From positions 180,534 through 244,533 of the forward strand of contig NZ_JACB01000031.1 of assembly GCF_000520975.1 (NCBI RefSeq): 64,000 nt of DNA. Reading direction: 5' to 3'. This stretch comes from Aquimarina megaterium XH134 (GTDB lineage Bacteria > Bacteroidota > Bacteroidia > Flavobacteriales > Flavobacteriaceae). Positions 32,850 through 41,402 of this stretch are shown one piece after another (the first letter of the stretch is position 1; every line of letters starts with the position of its first letter). Below the pieces are notes generated by a model. That model worked only from the letters and a program-made list of their open reading frames with translations. It ran no database searches and was not told the DNA's origin. A program made the translations under genes and the position numbers.

Positions 32850-35800
32850 ATGAAAAAAATGGGTAATCGTGCGCTATTTTCACACCTAGCGTGCCAATCA
32901 ATTGTATTAAAAATGAAACTCACACTGGTTCTGTTTAGTTTTTCCATCTTTCAGATGATGGCAACTTCTGGCTTTTCACAAGGCAAAATAGAACTTGATT
33001 TCGAGGAAACACCATTATTAGAGGTCCTCGAAGAAATTAAAAGTCAAACATCATATAAGTTTTTTTACATTAATGATGAGGTAAATTTAAATCAAAGGGC
33101 TACAATCCAAGTTAATAAAGAAACTCTGGATAAAGTTCTGGAACTTTTGTTTGACAATACAGATATCTCATATTCTATTATCGGAAAACAAGTAATACTG
33201 AAAAAAACTCATCTACTCAATGAGCAGATAAAACTACAACGCGAAATTAAGGGAAATGTCAAAGATTCTAATGGCAATCCATTACCAGGAGCAAATGTAT
33301 TGGTAAAAGGAACTACAGTTGGAGCCCAAACAGATTTTGACGGTAATTTTGCAATTAATGTATCAGGAGAAAACAATACTTTGATTGTTTCTTATATTGG
33401 TTTTGAAACTACAGAAGTAGATGTAACAGCTAAAGATTTTATAGAGATCGTATTAAAAGATGCTGCTGCACAATTAGATGATGTAATTCTTGTAGGATCC
33501 AGAAATCCTAGTCGTACTGCTACAGAGACTGCTGTACCAATCGATGTTATCGATATTACTCAAATGGCTACTCAAGGACCACAGACTTCAATTAATGAAA
33601 TTTTAAATTATGCAGCTCCTTCATTTACTTCGCAGACCCAAACTGTCTCTGATGGGACAGATCATATTGATCCGGCTTCTTTACGTGGTTTAGGACCTGA
33701 TCAGGTTTTGGTATTGATTAACGGAAAAAGAAGGCATAATACTTCATTGGTTAATGTAAATGGTACAGTAGGAGCAGGTAGTGTAGGTACAGATATGAAT
33801 GCGATACCTACTGCTGCTATTCAAAGAATCGAAGTCTTACGAGATGGAGCCGCAGCTCAATATGGTTCTGATGCGATTGCCGGCGTAATTAATATTGTAC
33901 TGAAAAAAGCAACCGGAAAATTAGATGTAACTCTTACCACTGGAGCTAATTTTAGTGAAAACTCTAATCAGTTTGATGGAGGTAGTGATGGAGAGAAAGT
34001 AAAACTGGAAGCAAATTACGGATTGGCTTTAGGAGAAAACGGAGGATTCATCAATTTTACAGGATCACTTTCTACCAGAGAACCGGCATTACGTAATCGC
34101 GATTATCAAGGAGATATTTTTAAAGGATTTCATGGTGCAGAACGTGTTTTTGCAGCAGGAGGAGGAAATGTTGCAGAAATGACGTTGGCAGATTATCAAA
34201 CCGCTGCTCAAGGAATCTCATACCTGGATCAGAGTGTTAAGGATCAGATTGCTGCTTTAGATGTAAATAATCCTGCAGATGTAGATACCTTCAGAGGATT
34301 ATTGGATATCGATGTCGATGAGGCAGAATTAGCAGCTCGTGGATTAACACGTTCAGATTTTAGATTTAAAGTAGGTACAGCTAAATTAAGAGAAGGGAAA
34401 TTCTTCGCCAATATGTCTATCCCGCTAAGTGATGATACCGAAATTTATAGTTTTGGTGGGATTAGTTACCGACAAGGATTGGCATCTGGATTTTACAGAA
34501 GACCAGCACAAGGAGATGGCAGGGCTAATACACCAGCATTTCCTAATGGATTTTTACCTAATATAGGAACAGATATTGTTGACAAATCTATCGCTCTGGG
34601 AATCAAAGGTAAAATTAAGGATTGGAGTGTAGATTTTTCGAATACATATGGGATTAATACTTTTGATATTACTGTTGGTAATTCTAGTAATGGAACTTTG
34701 GGTGTTGCAACACCCAGAACCTTTGATGCAGGAGCATTAAGTTTTATGCAGAATACAACTAATCTGGATATTAGTAAGTTTCATGAAGATATTTTTGAAG
34801 GATTTAATGTCGCAATGGGAGCAGAATACAAAGTAGAAAACTATTCGATTACAGCAGGAGAAGAAGCTTCATATACCAGCTATGATATTAACGGAAACCC
34901 CGTAACCAGTACTACTCCCGATGATCAATTAGTTCGAAATAATTTCACGGGAGCTGTACTTGGTGGCGGTTCACAAGTGTTTAGAGGATATGACCCGAAT
35001 AACGAAACCGATAAATATAGAAATAGTATTGCAGGCTATATTGATCTCGAAGTTGATTTTACAAAGCAATGGTTGGTTAGTTTAGCAGGAAGATATGAGA
35101 ATTACTCTGATTTTGGAGATACGTTTAACTATAAGCTAGCCACCCGATACAAGATATCCGATAATTTTTCGGTTCGAGGAGCCAATAGTACAGGATTTAG
35201 AGCGCCATCATTGCATCAGCAATTTTTTAGTAGAACCAGTACAGTATTTGTAGATAATCAACCTTTTGAACAAGGTACATTTACCAATGATAGTAGGGCA
35301 GCAACTTTAATTGGTATTGCAAAATTAAAAGAAGAGACCTCAGATAGTTATAGTATTGGACTTACAGCAAAAATCCAGAATTTTACAATTACTGCAGATG
35401 CCTATCTAATTAATATAGATGATAGGATTGTATATAGTGGTAGTTTTGGAAATGGAGGAGATGCAGAGCTTACCCAGATATTTGAAGATGCAGGAGCTAC
35501 CAGCGCACGTTTCTTTGTGAATGCAATTGATACCAAATCTCAAGGTATAGATGTTGTGGTTTCTCACAAAGCTAATTTTGGCGAAAATGCAACACTGAAA
35601 AATGATCTGTCAGCAACCTTTGCCGAAACCGAAGTAGAGGAGATTAGAGTCCCTGCTAGAATTGCTAATGCGGGTCAGGGAGGAAACTTCTTTGATGCGC
35701 AGGAAGAAGCTTTTTTAACGTTGGCACAGCCCAGAACAAAGGTAAGCCTTACCAATGCATTATCTATCGGAAGATATAATGTGTTATTAAGAAACGTATT

Positions 35801-36092
35801 CTTTGGAGAAGTAACCGACCCAGATGATTTTAACGGAGATCCAAGAGTCGAAGGAACTGTGGTTAGTGATGATGCTATTTATGGAGGGAAAATCGTAACC
35901 GATCTTTCTGTTTCTGCAAAGATTTTTGAAAACCTTAATGTCACCATAGGAGCCAATAATTTGTTAGATGTATATCCCGATGAAAATAGAGCAGGAGGAA
36001 CTGCCGGGGACCAGTTTGTGTACTCTCGAAGAACATCACAATTTGGATATTCCGGAAGGTTCTTATTTGCAAGAATTAATTTTAGCCTATAG
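32850..36092 (+). CDS. TonB-dependent receptor with STN signalling domain
   Basis: A 1080-residue outer-membrane receptor. After the signal region (about residues 1-44) comes an STN domain (IELDFEETPLLEVLEEIK... to VILKK), then a CarboxypepD_reg-like domain (GNVKDSNGNPLPGANVLVKGT), a plug with the motifs LRGLGPDQVLVLINGKRRH and IEVLRDGAAAQYGSDAIAGVIN, and a 22-strand barrel ending in FLFARINFSL with the terminal aromatic pattern. The STN domain couples it to FecR and the ECF sigma factor. No SusD-like lipoprotein follows, so it is not a SusCD polysaccharide system. The transported substrate cannot be told. A degraded copy of its 3' end lies at 38074-38159. Confidence 0.93.
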   Translation: MKKMGNRALFSHLACQSIVLKMKLTLVLFSFSIFQMMATSGFSQGKIELDFEETPLLEVLEEIKSQTSYKFFYINDEVNLNQRATIQVNKETLDKVLELLFDNTDISYSIIGKQVILKKTHLLNEQIKLQREIKGNVKDSNGNPLPGANVLVKGTTVGAQTDFDGNFAINVSGENNTLIVSYIGFETTEVDVTAKDFIEIVLKDAAAQLDDVILVGSRNPSRTATETAVPIDVIDITQMATQGPQTSINEILNYAAPSFTSQTQTVSDGTDHIDPASLRGLGPDQVLVLINGKRRHNTSLVNVNGTVGAGSVGTDMNAIPTAAIQRIEVLRDGAAAQYGSDAIAGVINIVLKKATGKLDVTLTTGANFSENSNQFDGGSDGEKVKLEANYGLALGENGGFINFTGSLSTREPALRNRDYQGDIFKGFHGAERVFAAGGGNVAEMTLADYQTAAQGISYLDQSVKDQIAALDVNNPADVDTFRGLLDIDVDEAELAARGLTRSDFRFKVGTAKLREGKFFANMSIPLSDDTEIYSFGGISYRQGLASGFYRRPAQGDGRANTPAFPNGFLPNIGTDIVDKSIALGIKGKIKDWSVDFSNTYGINTFDITVGNSSNGTLGVATPRTFDAGALSFMQNTTNLDISKFHEDIFEGFNVAMGAEYKVENYSITAGEEASYTSYDINGNPVTSTTPDDQLVRNNFTGAVLGGGSQVFRGYDPNNETDKYRNSIAGYIDLEVDFTKQWLVSLAGRYENYSDFGDTFNYKLATRYKISDNFSVRGANSTGFRAPSLHQQFFSRTSTVFVDNQPFEQGTFTNDSRAATLIGIAKLKEETSDSYSIGLTAKIQNFTITADAYLINIDDRIVYSGSFGNGGDAELTQIFEDAGATSARFFVNAIDTKSQGIDVVVSHKANFGENATLKNDLSATFAETEVEEIRVPARIANAGQGGNFFDAQEEAFLTLAQPRTKVSLTNALSIGRYNVLLRNVFFGEVTDPDDFNGDPRVEGTVVSDDAIYGGKIVTDLSVSAKIFENLNVTIGANNLLDVYPDENRAGGTAGDQFVYSRRTSQFGYSGRFLFARINFSL

Positions 36093-36122
36093 TTGAGTTT
36101 GTATTATTAGTTTAGTACAATA

Positions 36123-36152
36123 ATAGACAGGGGTACATGTATCCCTGTCTAT
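36123..36152. terminator. Bidirectional terminator between receptor and M23/M56 genes
   Basis: ATAGACAGGG and CCCTGTCTAT flank the inner palindrome GTACATGTAT, forming a 30-nt hairpin with one G-T pair. It separates two convergent genes and has T-rich flanks on the plus side. Confidence 0.8.
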
Positions 36153-36178
36153 CTTTTAAACAATCTAATTATGGTACC

Positions 36179-37525
36179 TTATTTTTTAAAGTAATCCATA
36201 GGGTTTACTCTTTCTTTGTTTAATCGTACTTCATAATGAAGATGAAATCCTGTTGATTTACCGGTACTTCCTACATACCCAATAATCTGCCCTTTTTTAA
36301 CTTTTTCACCATTTTTGATATTGAAACCTTGTAAGTGCGCATACCAGGTTTCGTAACCATCTGCATGAGATATTACTATTAAATTACCCCAATCATCTTC
36401 TGAAGAAGCATTTGCAATTATACCGTCTGCTGTTGCTAAAACAGGAACACCTTCTTTTGCTCTAATGTCAATACCTCCGTGAACTATTTTTTTCTTATCA
36501 ATAGGATGTGTAAAACTTTTGCCAAAAGATGCTGTGATGTCTTTAGTAGAACCATTTTTTACAGGAAAAATGGAAGGAGGTTTTTTTGTGTCTATTTCAG
36601 TATTTATGGATTGTACAATAGTATAATCAAATTCATCTTCTGACTCATGTATAGGTTTTGTAAAAGCCATTAGAAGAAAAAGAAGAACAGGAATTAGTGC
36701 TGTATATCGTATAATGTTTGTTTTAGTAGAATGGTTTTTTGTGATCATGTCTATTCGTTTTTTGATAATTGATTGATTGAAATAACTATATAATTTGATA
36801 GATTGCTTTGCTGTTATGTTTTTAAATAAGAGTTCTAGGTAATATGATTTTTTAATTTGCGTATTGATTACAGTCTGATCTGCTTGAAATTCGTGGACAG
36901 CTATAATTGATTTTTTGAAAAAATATACAAAAGGATTAAACCAGTGTAAAGCGATATAAATTTCAGTGAGAATTAAATCTATAGTATGTAGAGATTTACT
37001 ATGAACTTTTTCATGATCAATGATGGGTTGTTCGTAATCATTTATTTTGCTCTCTGGAATAAAAATCCAATTAAAAAAAGAAAATATTGCGGGTACATCT
37101 GCAATGATAAAATGATAACCCTCTTTGATATAGGTTTTAGATTTTCTCTTTATTGTATATAATCGTATTATAGGAGCCAACAATCGAATTGTACATATCA
37201 CAAAGCCAATACAGTAAAGTATCAATATATAATCAATGATATTCATGTTGCTTCCGGGGGCTATGATTTTGTCTTTATGATTAGTTACCGTGAGATGATC
37301 AATTGATATGAATTCATCAAATCCAGAAATATTAATAGGATCTTTTTTAAAAGGTAGCTCTACTTCATTCAAAACTGGAAGAATTAATGAAAGAGGTATT
37401 AAAATTAATAGTATAATCCTATTAACTTTATGAAAAGTTAGTTTCCGTAAAAACAAATAAAACACAATGTATAAAATCGAAAAACAGAAGCTTACTTCTA
37501 GTAGGTATATTAAGTAATTATTCAT
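36179..37525 (-). CDS. M56 (BlaR1-like) sensor fused to an M23 peptidase domain
   Basis: A 448-residue membrane protein. The N-terminal half has hydrophobic helices (e.g. LIYLLEVSFCFSILYIVFYLF, IILLILIPLSLILPVL) and the BlaR1-type zinc motif HEKVH (HExxH) in IIDHEKVHSKSLHTIDLILTE. After a further helix near 275-290 (LIPVLLFLLMAF), the periplasmic C-terminus is an M23/LytM endopeptidase with HGGID and HLHYEVRLNKERVNPMDYF, having the HxxxD and HxH ligands. It probably senses or trims cell wall and inactivates the repressor BlaI. The gene starts inside the end of the blaI-like gene (8-nt overlap). Confidence 0.9.
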   Translation of the reverse strand: MNNYLIYLLEVSFCFSILYIVFYLFLRKLTFHKVNRIILLILIPLSLILPVLNEVELPFKKDPINISGFDEFISIDHLTVTNHKDKIIAPGSNMNIIDYILILYCIGFVICTIRLLAPIIRLYTIKRKSKTYIKEGYHFIIADVPAIFSFFNWIFIPESKINDYEQPIIDHEKVHSKSLHTIDLILTEIYIALHWFNPFVYFFKKSIIAVHEFQADQTVINTQIKKSYYLELLFKNITAKQSIKLYSYFNQSIIKKRIDMITKNHSTKTNIIRYTALIPVLLFLLMAFTKPIHESEDEFDYTIVQSINTEIDTKKPPSIFPVKNGSTKDITASFGKSFTHPIDKKKIVHGGIDIRAKEGVPVLATADGIIANASSEDDWGNLIVISHADGYETWYAHLQGFNIKNGEKVKKGQIIGYVGSTGKSTGFHLHYEVRLNKERVNPMDYFKK

Positions 37526-37901
37526 TTTCTTTTTTTAGTTTGTCTATTTTTTCTTCAATTAATGTCTTCATTTTTTCTAGTTCAGATAAGTTTAAATCTT
37601 CATCATTAGCAAAATGAAGTGCAAATTTGCTTATAGAGCCACTAAAAAAGTTACCAACTACGTGCTTAAAATGATTCTTAAAATATACCTCTTTCGACAC
37701 CAAAGGGAAATATTCACGAACTCTGCCATATGAATTATAGTTTATAAATTTTTTTGTAACCAAAGTTCTTATAACTGTTGATATCGTTGTGTAGGCTGGT
37801 TTAGGTTCAGGAAACGCATCAACTATATCTTTTAGGAATGCTTTTTCCAGTTTCCAGAGGTATTGCATTATTTGCTCTTCTGCTTTTGTTAAATCTCTCA
37901 T
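37518..37901 (-). CDS. BlaI/MecI/CopY-type repressor
   Basis: A 127-residue penicillinase-repressor family protein. Winged-helix region: LTKAEEQIMQYLWKLEKAFLKDIVDAFPEPKPAYTTISTVIRTL, as in BlaI (the KPAYTTISTVIRTL recognition helix). The C-terminal part forms the dimer and carries the expected cleavage zone. It represses its own operon with the M56/M23 sensor, which overlaps it by 8 nt. BlaI-type operators lie directly upstream. No beta-lactamase or PBP gene is in the window. Confidence 0.93.
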   Translation of the reverse strand: MRDLTKAEEQIMQYLWKLEKAFLKDIVDAFPEPKPAYTTISTVIRTLVTKKFINYNSYGRVREYFPLVSKEVYFKNHFKHVVGNFFSGSISKFALHFANDEDLNLSELEKMKTLIEEKIDKLKKENE

Positions 37902-37905
37902 ATAG

Positions 37906-37970
37906 CAAATGTAACTATAATTTTAGTAATATTACTATAAATGTAGTTTTATTACTATTTTTATAGTAAT
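37906..37970 (-). promoter_or_regulatory. blaI promoter and three BlaI-type operator palindromes
   Basis: TACATTTG on the minus strand (37913-37906) matches the -7 element and sits only 4 nt from the ATG, so the message may be leaderless. Upstream are AGTAATATTACT (37925-37936), ACTATAAATGTAGT (37934-37947) and ATTACTATTTTTATAGTAAT (37951-37970). The TACTA-type arms are the BlaI/MecI operator theme (TACTA-x-TAGTA). The operators lie just behind the -7 element. Confidence 0.65.
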
Positions 37971-38073
37971 AAAACTGCGAGAACTGCATGTAATAAGGAA
38001 AAGAATTAGGAGTTATAGGATACTTAGAATACTTGTTACACTAATTGGTAAGATAGAAATTCGTAATTATCAG

Positions 38074-38159
38074 AAATCAATTGGTGTATTTCTGAAAAAA
38101 CATAACAATTAGAATGTACCAGAAGATTCTTATTTACAAGGATCGATTTTAGCGTATAG
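38074..38159 (+). pseudogene. Relic of a TonB-receptor 3' end
   Basis: The frame ending FLFTRIDFSV-stop (38127-38159) parallels FLFARINFSL-stop of the receptor at 32850-36092, and the bases match closely (about 42 of 48 by eye, from the Phe-Leu-Phe codons through TGAGTTTGTATT after the stop). Further upstream the match continues with a stop codon (ACATAACAA for Thr-Ser-Gln) and one extra base. It is therefore a decayed fragment of a second receptor gene or of a duplicated end. The BlaI/M23-M56 genes lie between the two copies. Confidence 0.7.
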
Positions 38160-38203
38160 TTGAGTTTGTATTGTGTAAAAATCTATTTGCCCTTGTTTGT
38201 TTT

Positions 38204-38299
38204 TTAAATCATCATTATAACTGCAATAAGTGAGGCCGCACTAAATAATAAACAGAGTTTTGCAAAAAAATAATCATTGATCTTTATGTTAGTTCTCAT
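38204..38299 (-). CDS. Possible 31-aa membrane microprotein
   Basis: ATG at 38299 opens a 31-codon frame, MRTNIKINDYFFAKLCLLFS, then AASLIAVIMMI, stop. It has a basic N-terminus followed by a continuous hydrophobic helix, a typical small membrane protein. It is too short for statistical support and nothing nearby proves translation. Confidence 0.25.
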   Translation of the reverse strand: MRTNIKINDYFFAKLCLLFSAASLIAVIMMI

Positions 38300-38741
38300 G
38301 GTTGATAGGTTTTAAGGGTTGTACAAATGAAATATGGAAAAACTATTTTTTATAAGTGTAACATCTTTATCTGTGAATAGCATGACTACAAGCTCCGGGA
38401 AGGCTTGATAAAAAATTAAGAACTACTCTGATGTTAAATCTGATTTTGGTTTTAAAAGGATTCATAATATTTTTTTTAGTGTTGAATATCTAATTGGTTA
38501 TAGTTATGAGTTTAAATTATAACCTTATGAATCAAAGGTAGTTAGAGTTGTTGTTTTTCCAAATACGTGGAAATACGTAATTTTTTATTGAAGTATGTAA
38601 ACCAAAAAGAAAGATTTTCTTGCGATTGGGTGTTTTGATCAATTGAAAAAAGGGTATTGGTAATTTTGAAGAATGTAATTTTCTAAGAAATGAATAATAT
38701 TGTGTGTGTATCATCTTTACAAACACACATTATACAATTAA
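38300..38741. other. AT-rich spacer before the tRNA genes
   Basis: I see no coding frame with protein-like composition; the 64-codon minus-strand frame at 38532-38726 is probably chance. No clear hairpin or promoter was recognised. The downstream flank of the tRNA cluster should include a terminator near 38700-38744, but none is obvious. Confidence 0.4.
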
Positions 38742-38744
38742 TTG

Positions 38745-38828
38745 TGCCCAGAGCGGGAGTCGAACCCGCACGCCCTAATGGACACATGGCCCTCAACCAT
38801 GCCTGTCTACCAGTTCCAGCACCTGGGC
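38745..38828 (-). tRNA. tRNA-Leu (GAG)
   Basis: The acceptor strand GCCCAGG pairs with TCTGGGC plus discriminator A. The D-region AACTGGTAGACAGG, the anticodon loop TTGAGGG (anticodon GAG) between CATGG/CCATG arms, a long variable arm and the T-arm GCGGGTTCGACTCCCGC give a class II tRNA of 84 nt. The CCA end is not encoded. Confidence 0.95.
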
Positions 38829-38859
38829 AGTATGCATACTACAATATAACATAAAACTA

Positions 38860-38890
38860 AAAAAGTATCGTAAAGATTACGATACTTTTT
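38860..38890 (-). terminator. Terminator of the tRNA-Lys pair
   Basis: AAAAAGTATCGTAA-AGA-TTACGATACTTTTT, 14-bp perfect arms. On the minus strand it lies 2 nt behind tRNA-Lys copy 1 and is followed by T-rich sequence, so it ends the tRNA-Lys transcript before tRNA-Leu. Confidence 0.8.
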
Positions 38891-38892
38891 AG

Positions 38893-38965
38893 TGACCGGG
38901 CTGGGGCTCGAACCCAGGACCCTCTCCTTAAAAGGGAGATGCTCTACCAACTGAGCTACCAGGTC
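38893..38965 (-). tRNA. tRNA-Lys (TTT), copy with acceptor-stem mismatch
   Basis: A 73-nt cloverleaf with TAGCTCAGTTGGTAGAGCA D-arm, loop CTTTTAA (anticodon TTT) and T-arm with GGTTCGAGCC. The 5' strand is GACCTGG and the 3' strand CCCGGTC, so position 5 pairs T with C: one acceptor-stem mismatch. The second copy at 39032-39104 has GACCGGG and pairs perfectly. Otherwise the two are identical. The CCA is not encoded. Confidence 0.92.
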
Positions 38966-39031
38966 ATTGATAATTTTATTATCAAATATTTTTAAGAACT
39001 GAATAAATAATAATTTACTATTTATTTACTG

Positions 39032-39104
39032 TGACCGGGCTGGGGCTCGAACCCAGGACCCTCTCCTTAAAAGGGAGATGCTCTACCAACTGAGCTACCC
39101 GGTC
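39032..39104 (-). tRNA. tRNA-Lys (TTT), perfect copy
   Basis: A 73-nt tRNA with acceptor GACCGGG/CCCGGTC, anticodon loop CTTTTAA (TTT) and a discriminator A. It lies 66 nt upstream of the other tRNA-Lys on the same strand. A -7 element about 30 nt upstream (39135-39142) likely drives both. Confidence 0.96.
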
Positions 39105-39134
39105 ATACATTCTTTTTTTCCTTGAATGCGGGTG

Positions 39135-39142
39135 CAAATATA
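39135..39142 (-). promoter_or_regulatory. Promoter -7 element of the tRNA-Lys transcript
   Basis: The minus strand reads TATATTTG, a TAnnTTTG match. It predicts a start near 39130, 26 nt before the first tRNA-Lys. Motif-based. Confidence 0.5.
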
Positions 39143-39177
39143 CTATCATTAATTTATTTTTCAAGAAGAAATTCATA

Positions 39178-39185
39178 TAAATTTG
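39178..39185 (+). promoter_or_regulatory. aroK promoter, -7 element TAAATTTG
   Basis: TAAATTTG fits TAnnTTTG. It lies 55 nt before the aroK ATG; the start would be near 39190. Motif-based. Confidence 0.45.
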
Positions 39186-39239
39186 CGTTTTATTTAAAAT
39201 GATGTTTTTTTTGAGCAATATCTATTTAATTTTTATAGT

Positions 39240-39761
39240 ATGAATATAGTTTTAATGGGGTACATGGGAAGCGGAAAATCCCTGGTAGGCAGGGATTTGG
39301 CTGCTAAAATGAAATTGAATTATCTGGATTTGGATGATTTTATAGAAAATCAAGAAAAAAAATCAATTAGAAAGATTTTTGACGATCAGGGCGAAATATA
39401 TTTTAGAAAAAAAGAATCTTTATACCTTAAAGAGGTGTTAGAGACTTATAAAAACACCATTATTTCTCTAGGAGGAGGTACACCTTGTTTTGCGGGTAAT
39501 CTGGAAACTATAACGAATAATGAAAATGCAAAAAGTATATATCTACAAACTTCATTAGATGAATTAACAAAAAGGTTATTTGTAGAAAAAGATAAACGAC
39601 CATTGATTTCTCATATTACTACATCAAACGAACTTAAAGATTTTGTTCGTAAACATTTGTTTGAGCGATCGTTTTACTATAATCAAGCTGATTACAAAGT
39701 AATCACTGATCAAAAAAGTGAGGATCAAATAAGTAAAGAAATTAAAACCTTTTTATTTTAG
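39240..39761 (+). CDS. aroK: Shikimate kinase
   Basis: A 173-residue P-loop kinase of the shikimate pathway (chorismate and aromatic amino acids). Walker A is GYMGSGKS (residues 7-14). The shikimate-binding DLDDFIE (31-37) and FRKKES match DxD and FRxxE. GGGTPCF is the third substrate loop, and RPLI occurs near 120 as the lid. Length is typical. The 3' end overlaps the convergent phosphoribosyltransferase gene by 9 nt. Confidence 0.95.
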   Translation: MNIVLMGYMGSGKSLVGRDLAAKMKLNYLDLDDFIENQEKKSIRKIFDDQGEIYFRKKESLYLKEVLETYKNTIISLGGGTPCFAGNLETITNNENAKSIYLQTSLDELTKRLFVEKDKRPLISHITTSNELKDFVRKHLFERSFYYNQADYKVITDQKSEDQISKEIKTFLF

Positions 39762-40253
39762 AATAGCGAGATCCTCATCCCCAAACTTAACAATGATATG
39801 TTCATGTAAAGAGGTAGATAAAGAAATTCCTTTAAAATCAGCCTTAATTGGGTATTTCTTATGATTTCGATTAACCAAAACCGCAGTTTTAAACCTGGTA
39901 AGAGGAACATCAAGAAAGTGTTTTACACCATAAATAAGAGCAGTGCCCGAATTAAGTACATCATCTGCAAGAATTATAGGCTTGTTTTGATACTCAGCCG
40001 CTTCTATTGAAGTTTTAACGGTATTGTGAGGGGACTTTTTATTCATAGTAACCTCACATAATGTCACTTTTAGATTAGAGATGCTTTCTAATATAACTTT
40101 TAACCGTTGGGCAAATATATATCCGTTTTCTGCTATCCCAGCAATTACAATCTCTTTTTCATCAACATTAGTTTCATAAATCTGATAAGCAATACGTTTT
40201 ATTTTGTGTTGTATTTGTTCGTGAGTAAGAATTATATTGTTGTCGGTTTGCAT
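39753..40253 (-). CDS. PyrR-like phosphoribosyltransferase
   Basis: A 166-residue type-I PRTase. The PRPP loop is IILADDVLNSGTALIYG (about residues 93-109), the canonical two-acid VDDVxxTGxT form with N in place of T. ITHEQIQHKIKRIAYQIYE and AGIAENGYIFAQRL fit PyrR/Hpt-type proteins. PyrR both makes UMP from uracil and controls pyr operons, but in Bacteroidota the regulatory role is not established. The gene is convergent to aroK, overlapping by 9 nt. Confidence 0.87.
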   Translation of the reverse strand: MQTDNNIILTHEQIQHKIKRIAYQIYETNVDEKEIVIAGIAENGYIFAQRLKVILESISNLKVTLCEVTMNKKSPHNTVKTSIEAAEYQNKPIILADDVLNSGTALIYGVKHFLDVPLTRFKTAVLVNRNHKKYPIKADFKGISLSTSLHEHIIVKFGDEDLAILK

Positions 40254-40341
40254 ACTTCAGAATTGTTGATTGCTATTTATAATGGTATAAATAAACTATT
40301 ACTAATGATTTTCTTAATTATAAATAGAGTTTTATAAAAAT

Positions 40342-40926
40342 TTATAATGGGTTTTCAAATATAAAAAAGAGTTCGTTACCTATGCGTGGTTCTATAGAAT
40401 TATAACAGTTTTCTAATGTTTTTATAGTAAAAGATTGAGAAAACAGGAGCTCATACTCTTTTTTATTCCCTCCGAAAGGAGGTCCATCATGTTCAAATTC
40501 TTTATCAAATAGGAGCCCTACAAGTTTTCCTTTTTTAGAAAGAAGGCTTGAAGCCTTATTAATATAATCTTGGCGTCGTTTAGGCGGTAATGCACAAAAA
40601 AAAGTTTGTTCTATAATCAAATCAAATTTGTTCTGATAACCGAAAAAATCGTCACATATTAATTTTTCTGAAGGAAACTCGGGTAATCGTCGTTTAAAAC
40701 TTTGTAATACATCTTCAACAAGATCTAATATATAAATGTTTTTAAACCCTTGATTAAATAAGTATTCTGCTTCGTAGGCATTACCACAACCAGGAATAAG
40801 GATTTTAAGATCACGATCGGTTAACTGATCAAAATAATTGATGATAGGAGGAGACGCAAAACCAATATCCCATCCCGTTTGTTTATTTTGATAGCGATAT
40901 TTCCAATATTCTTTATCTGGGATCAT
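40342..40926 (-). CDS. TPMT-family SAM-dependent methyltransferase
   Basis: A 194-residue Rossmann methyltransferase. The N-terminus DKEYWKYRYQNKQTGWDIGFASPPII is characteristic of the thiopurine S-methyltransferase family. The SAM motif I is ILIPGCGNAYEAEYLF. LIIEQTFFCALPPKRRQDY is motif IV. The acceptor could be a thiol, selenol or halide; sequence does not decide. The start overlaps the stop of the S4-domain gene by 4 nt, so they are translationally coupled. Confidence 0.88.
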   Translation of the reverse strand: MIPDKEYWKYRYQNKQTGWDIGFASPPIINYFDQLTDRDLKILIPGCGNAYEAEYLFNQGFKNIYILDLVEDVLQSFKRRLPEFPSEKLICDDFFGYQNKFDLIIEQTFFCALPPKRRQDYINKASSLLSKKGKLVGLLFDKEFEHDGPPFGGNKKEYELLFSQSFTIKTLENCYNSIEPRIGNELFFIFENPL

Positions 40927-41312
40927 TCTTCGCTATCATTTACTTCACCATCAGAATACCAATTATCGATATCTCTTCGATCTTTTTTAGTAGGTCTTCC
41001 GGTACCTTTTTTTCGGTAATAATCTTTAGAATATCTTAAAAGATCTAATTTTTGCAACGCTTCCTTTGGAGTGGTGTCTTTACGATAGATGTCGACGAGT
41101 TTAGCTCCAATTCGACTATCGGGTGTATCGAGTACCACAAGTTCATAATTAATTTGATTTTTACGAACAGTGATTTTATCCATAGGATAGATATCTCTAG
41201 AAGGTTTGATGATATCTCCGTTAACACGAATTTTACCATCTTTACACGCTTTTGTAGCAATACTTCGAGTTTTAAAGTATCGAATACACCATAAATATTT
41301 GTCAACTCGCAT
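40923..41312 (-). CDS. S4-domain RNA-binding protein (Hsp15-like)
   Basis: A 129-residue protein. The S4 domain (MRVDKYLWCIRYFKTRSIATKACKDGKIRVNGDIIKPS) has the KYL and RxxA-xxxCxxG-xVxVNG pattern. A basic C-terminal tail (GRPTKKDRRDIDNW) is typical for Hsp15, which rescues stalled 50S subunits. It is coupled by 4 nt to the TPMT-type methyltransferase. Confidence 0.93.
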   Translation of the reverse strand: MRVDKYLWCIRYFKTRSIATKACKDGKIRVNGDIIKPSRDIYPMDKITVRKNQINYELVVLDTPDSRIGAKLVDIYRKDTTPKEALQKLDLLRYSKDYYRKKGTGRPTKKDRRDIDNWYSDGEVNDSEE

Positions 41313-41402
41313 AAAAAATAATTAAAATGCGTTTTTATATTAAATAATTGTGAAACAAAAGTACAAGAAAATCGTATCTTGCGCCTTCAAAAAAGTAAAT
41401 AC

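Noticed and set aside
32850..36092. SusC-type polysaccharide utilisation locus
   Set aside because: There is an STN/TonB receptor and a FecR/ECF pair, but no SusD lipoprotein and no glycoside hydrolase in the region.
38532..38726. Minus-strand frame of 64 codons
   Set aside because: Composition is like translated AT-rich spacer (Lys, Asn, Ile, Phe) and there is no motif, neighbour or upstream signal.
39018..39218. Minus-strand frame containing RVAQLVEHLPFKERVLGSSP
   Set aside because: This is the well-known false peptide produced by translating a tRNA gene; it overlaps tRNA-Lys at 39032-39104.
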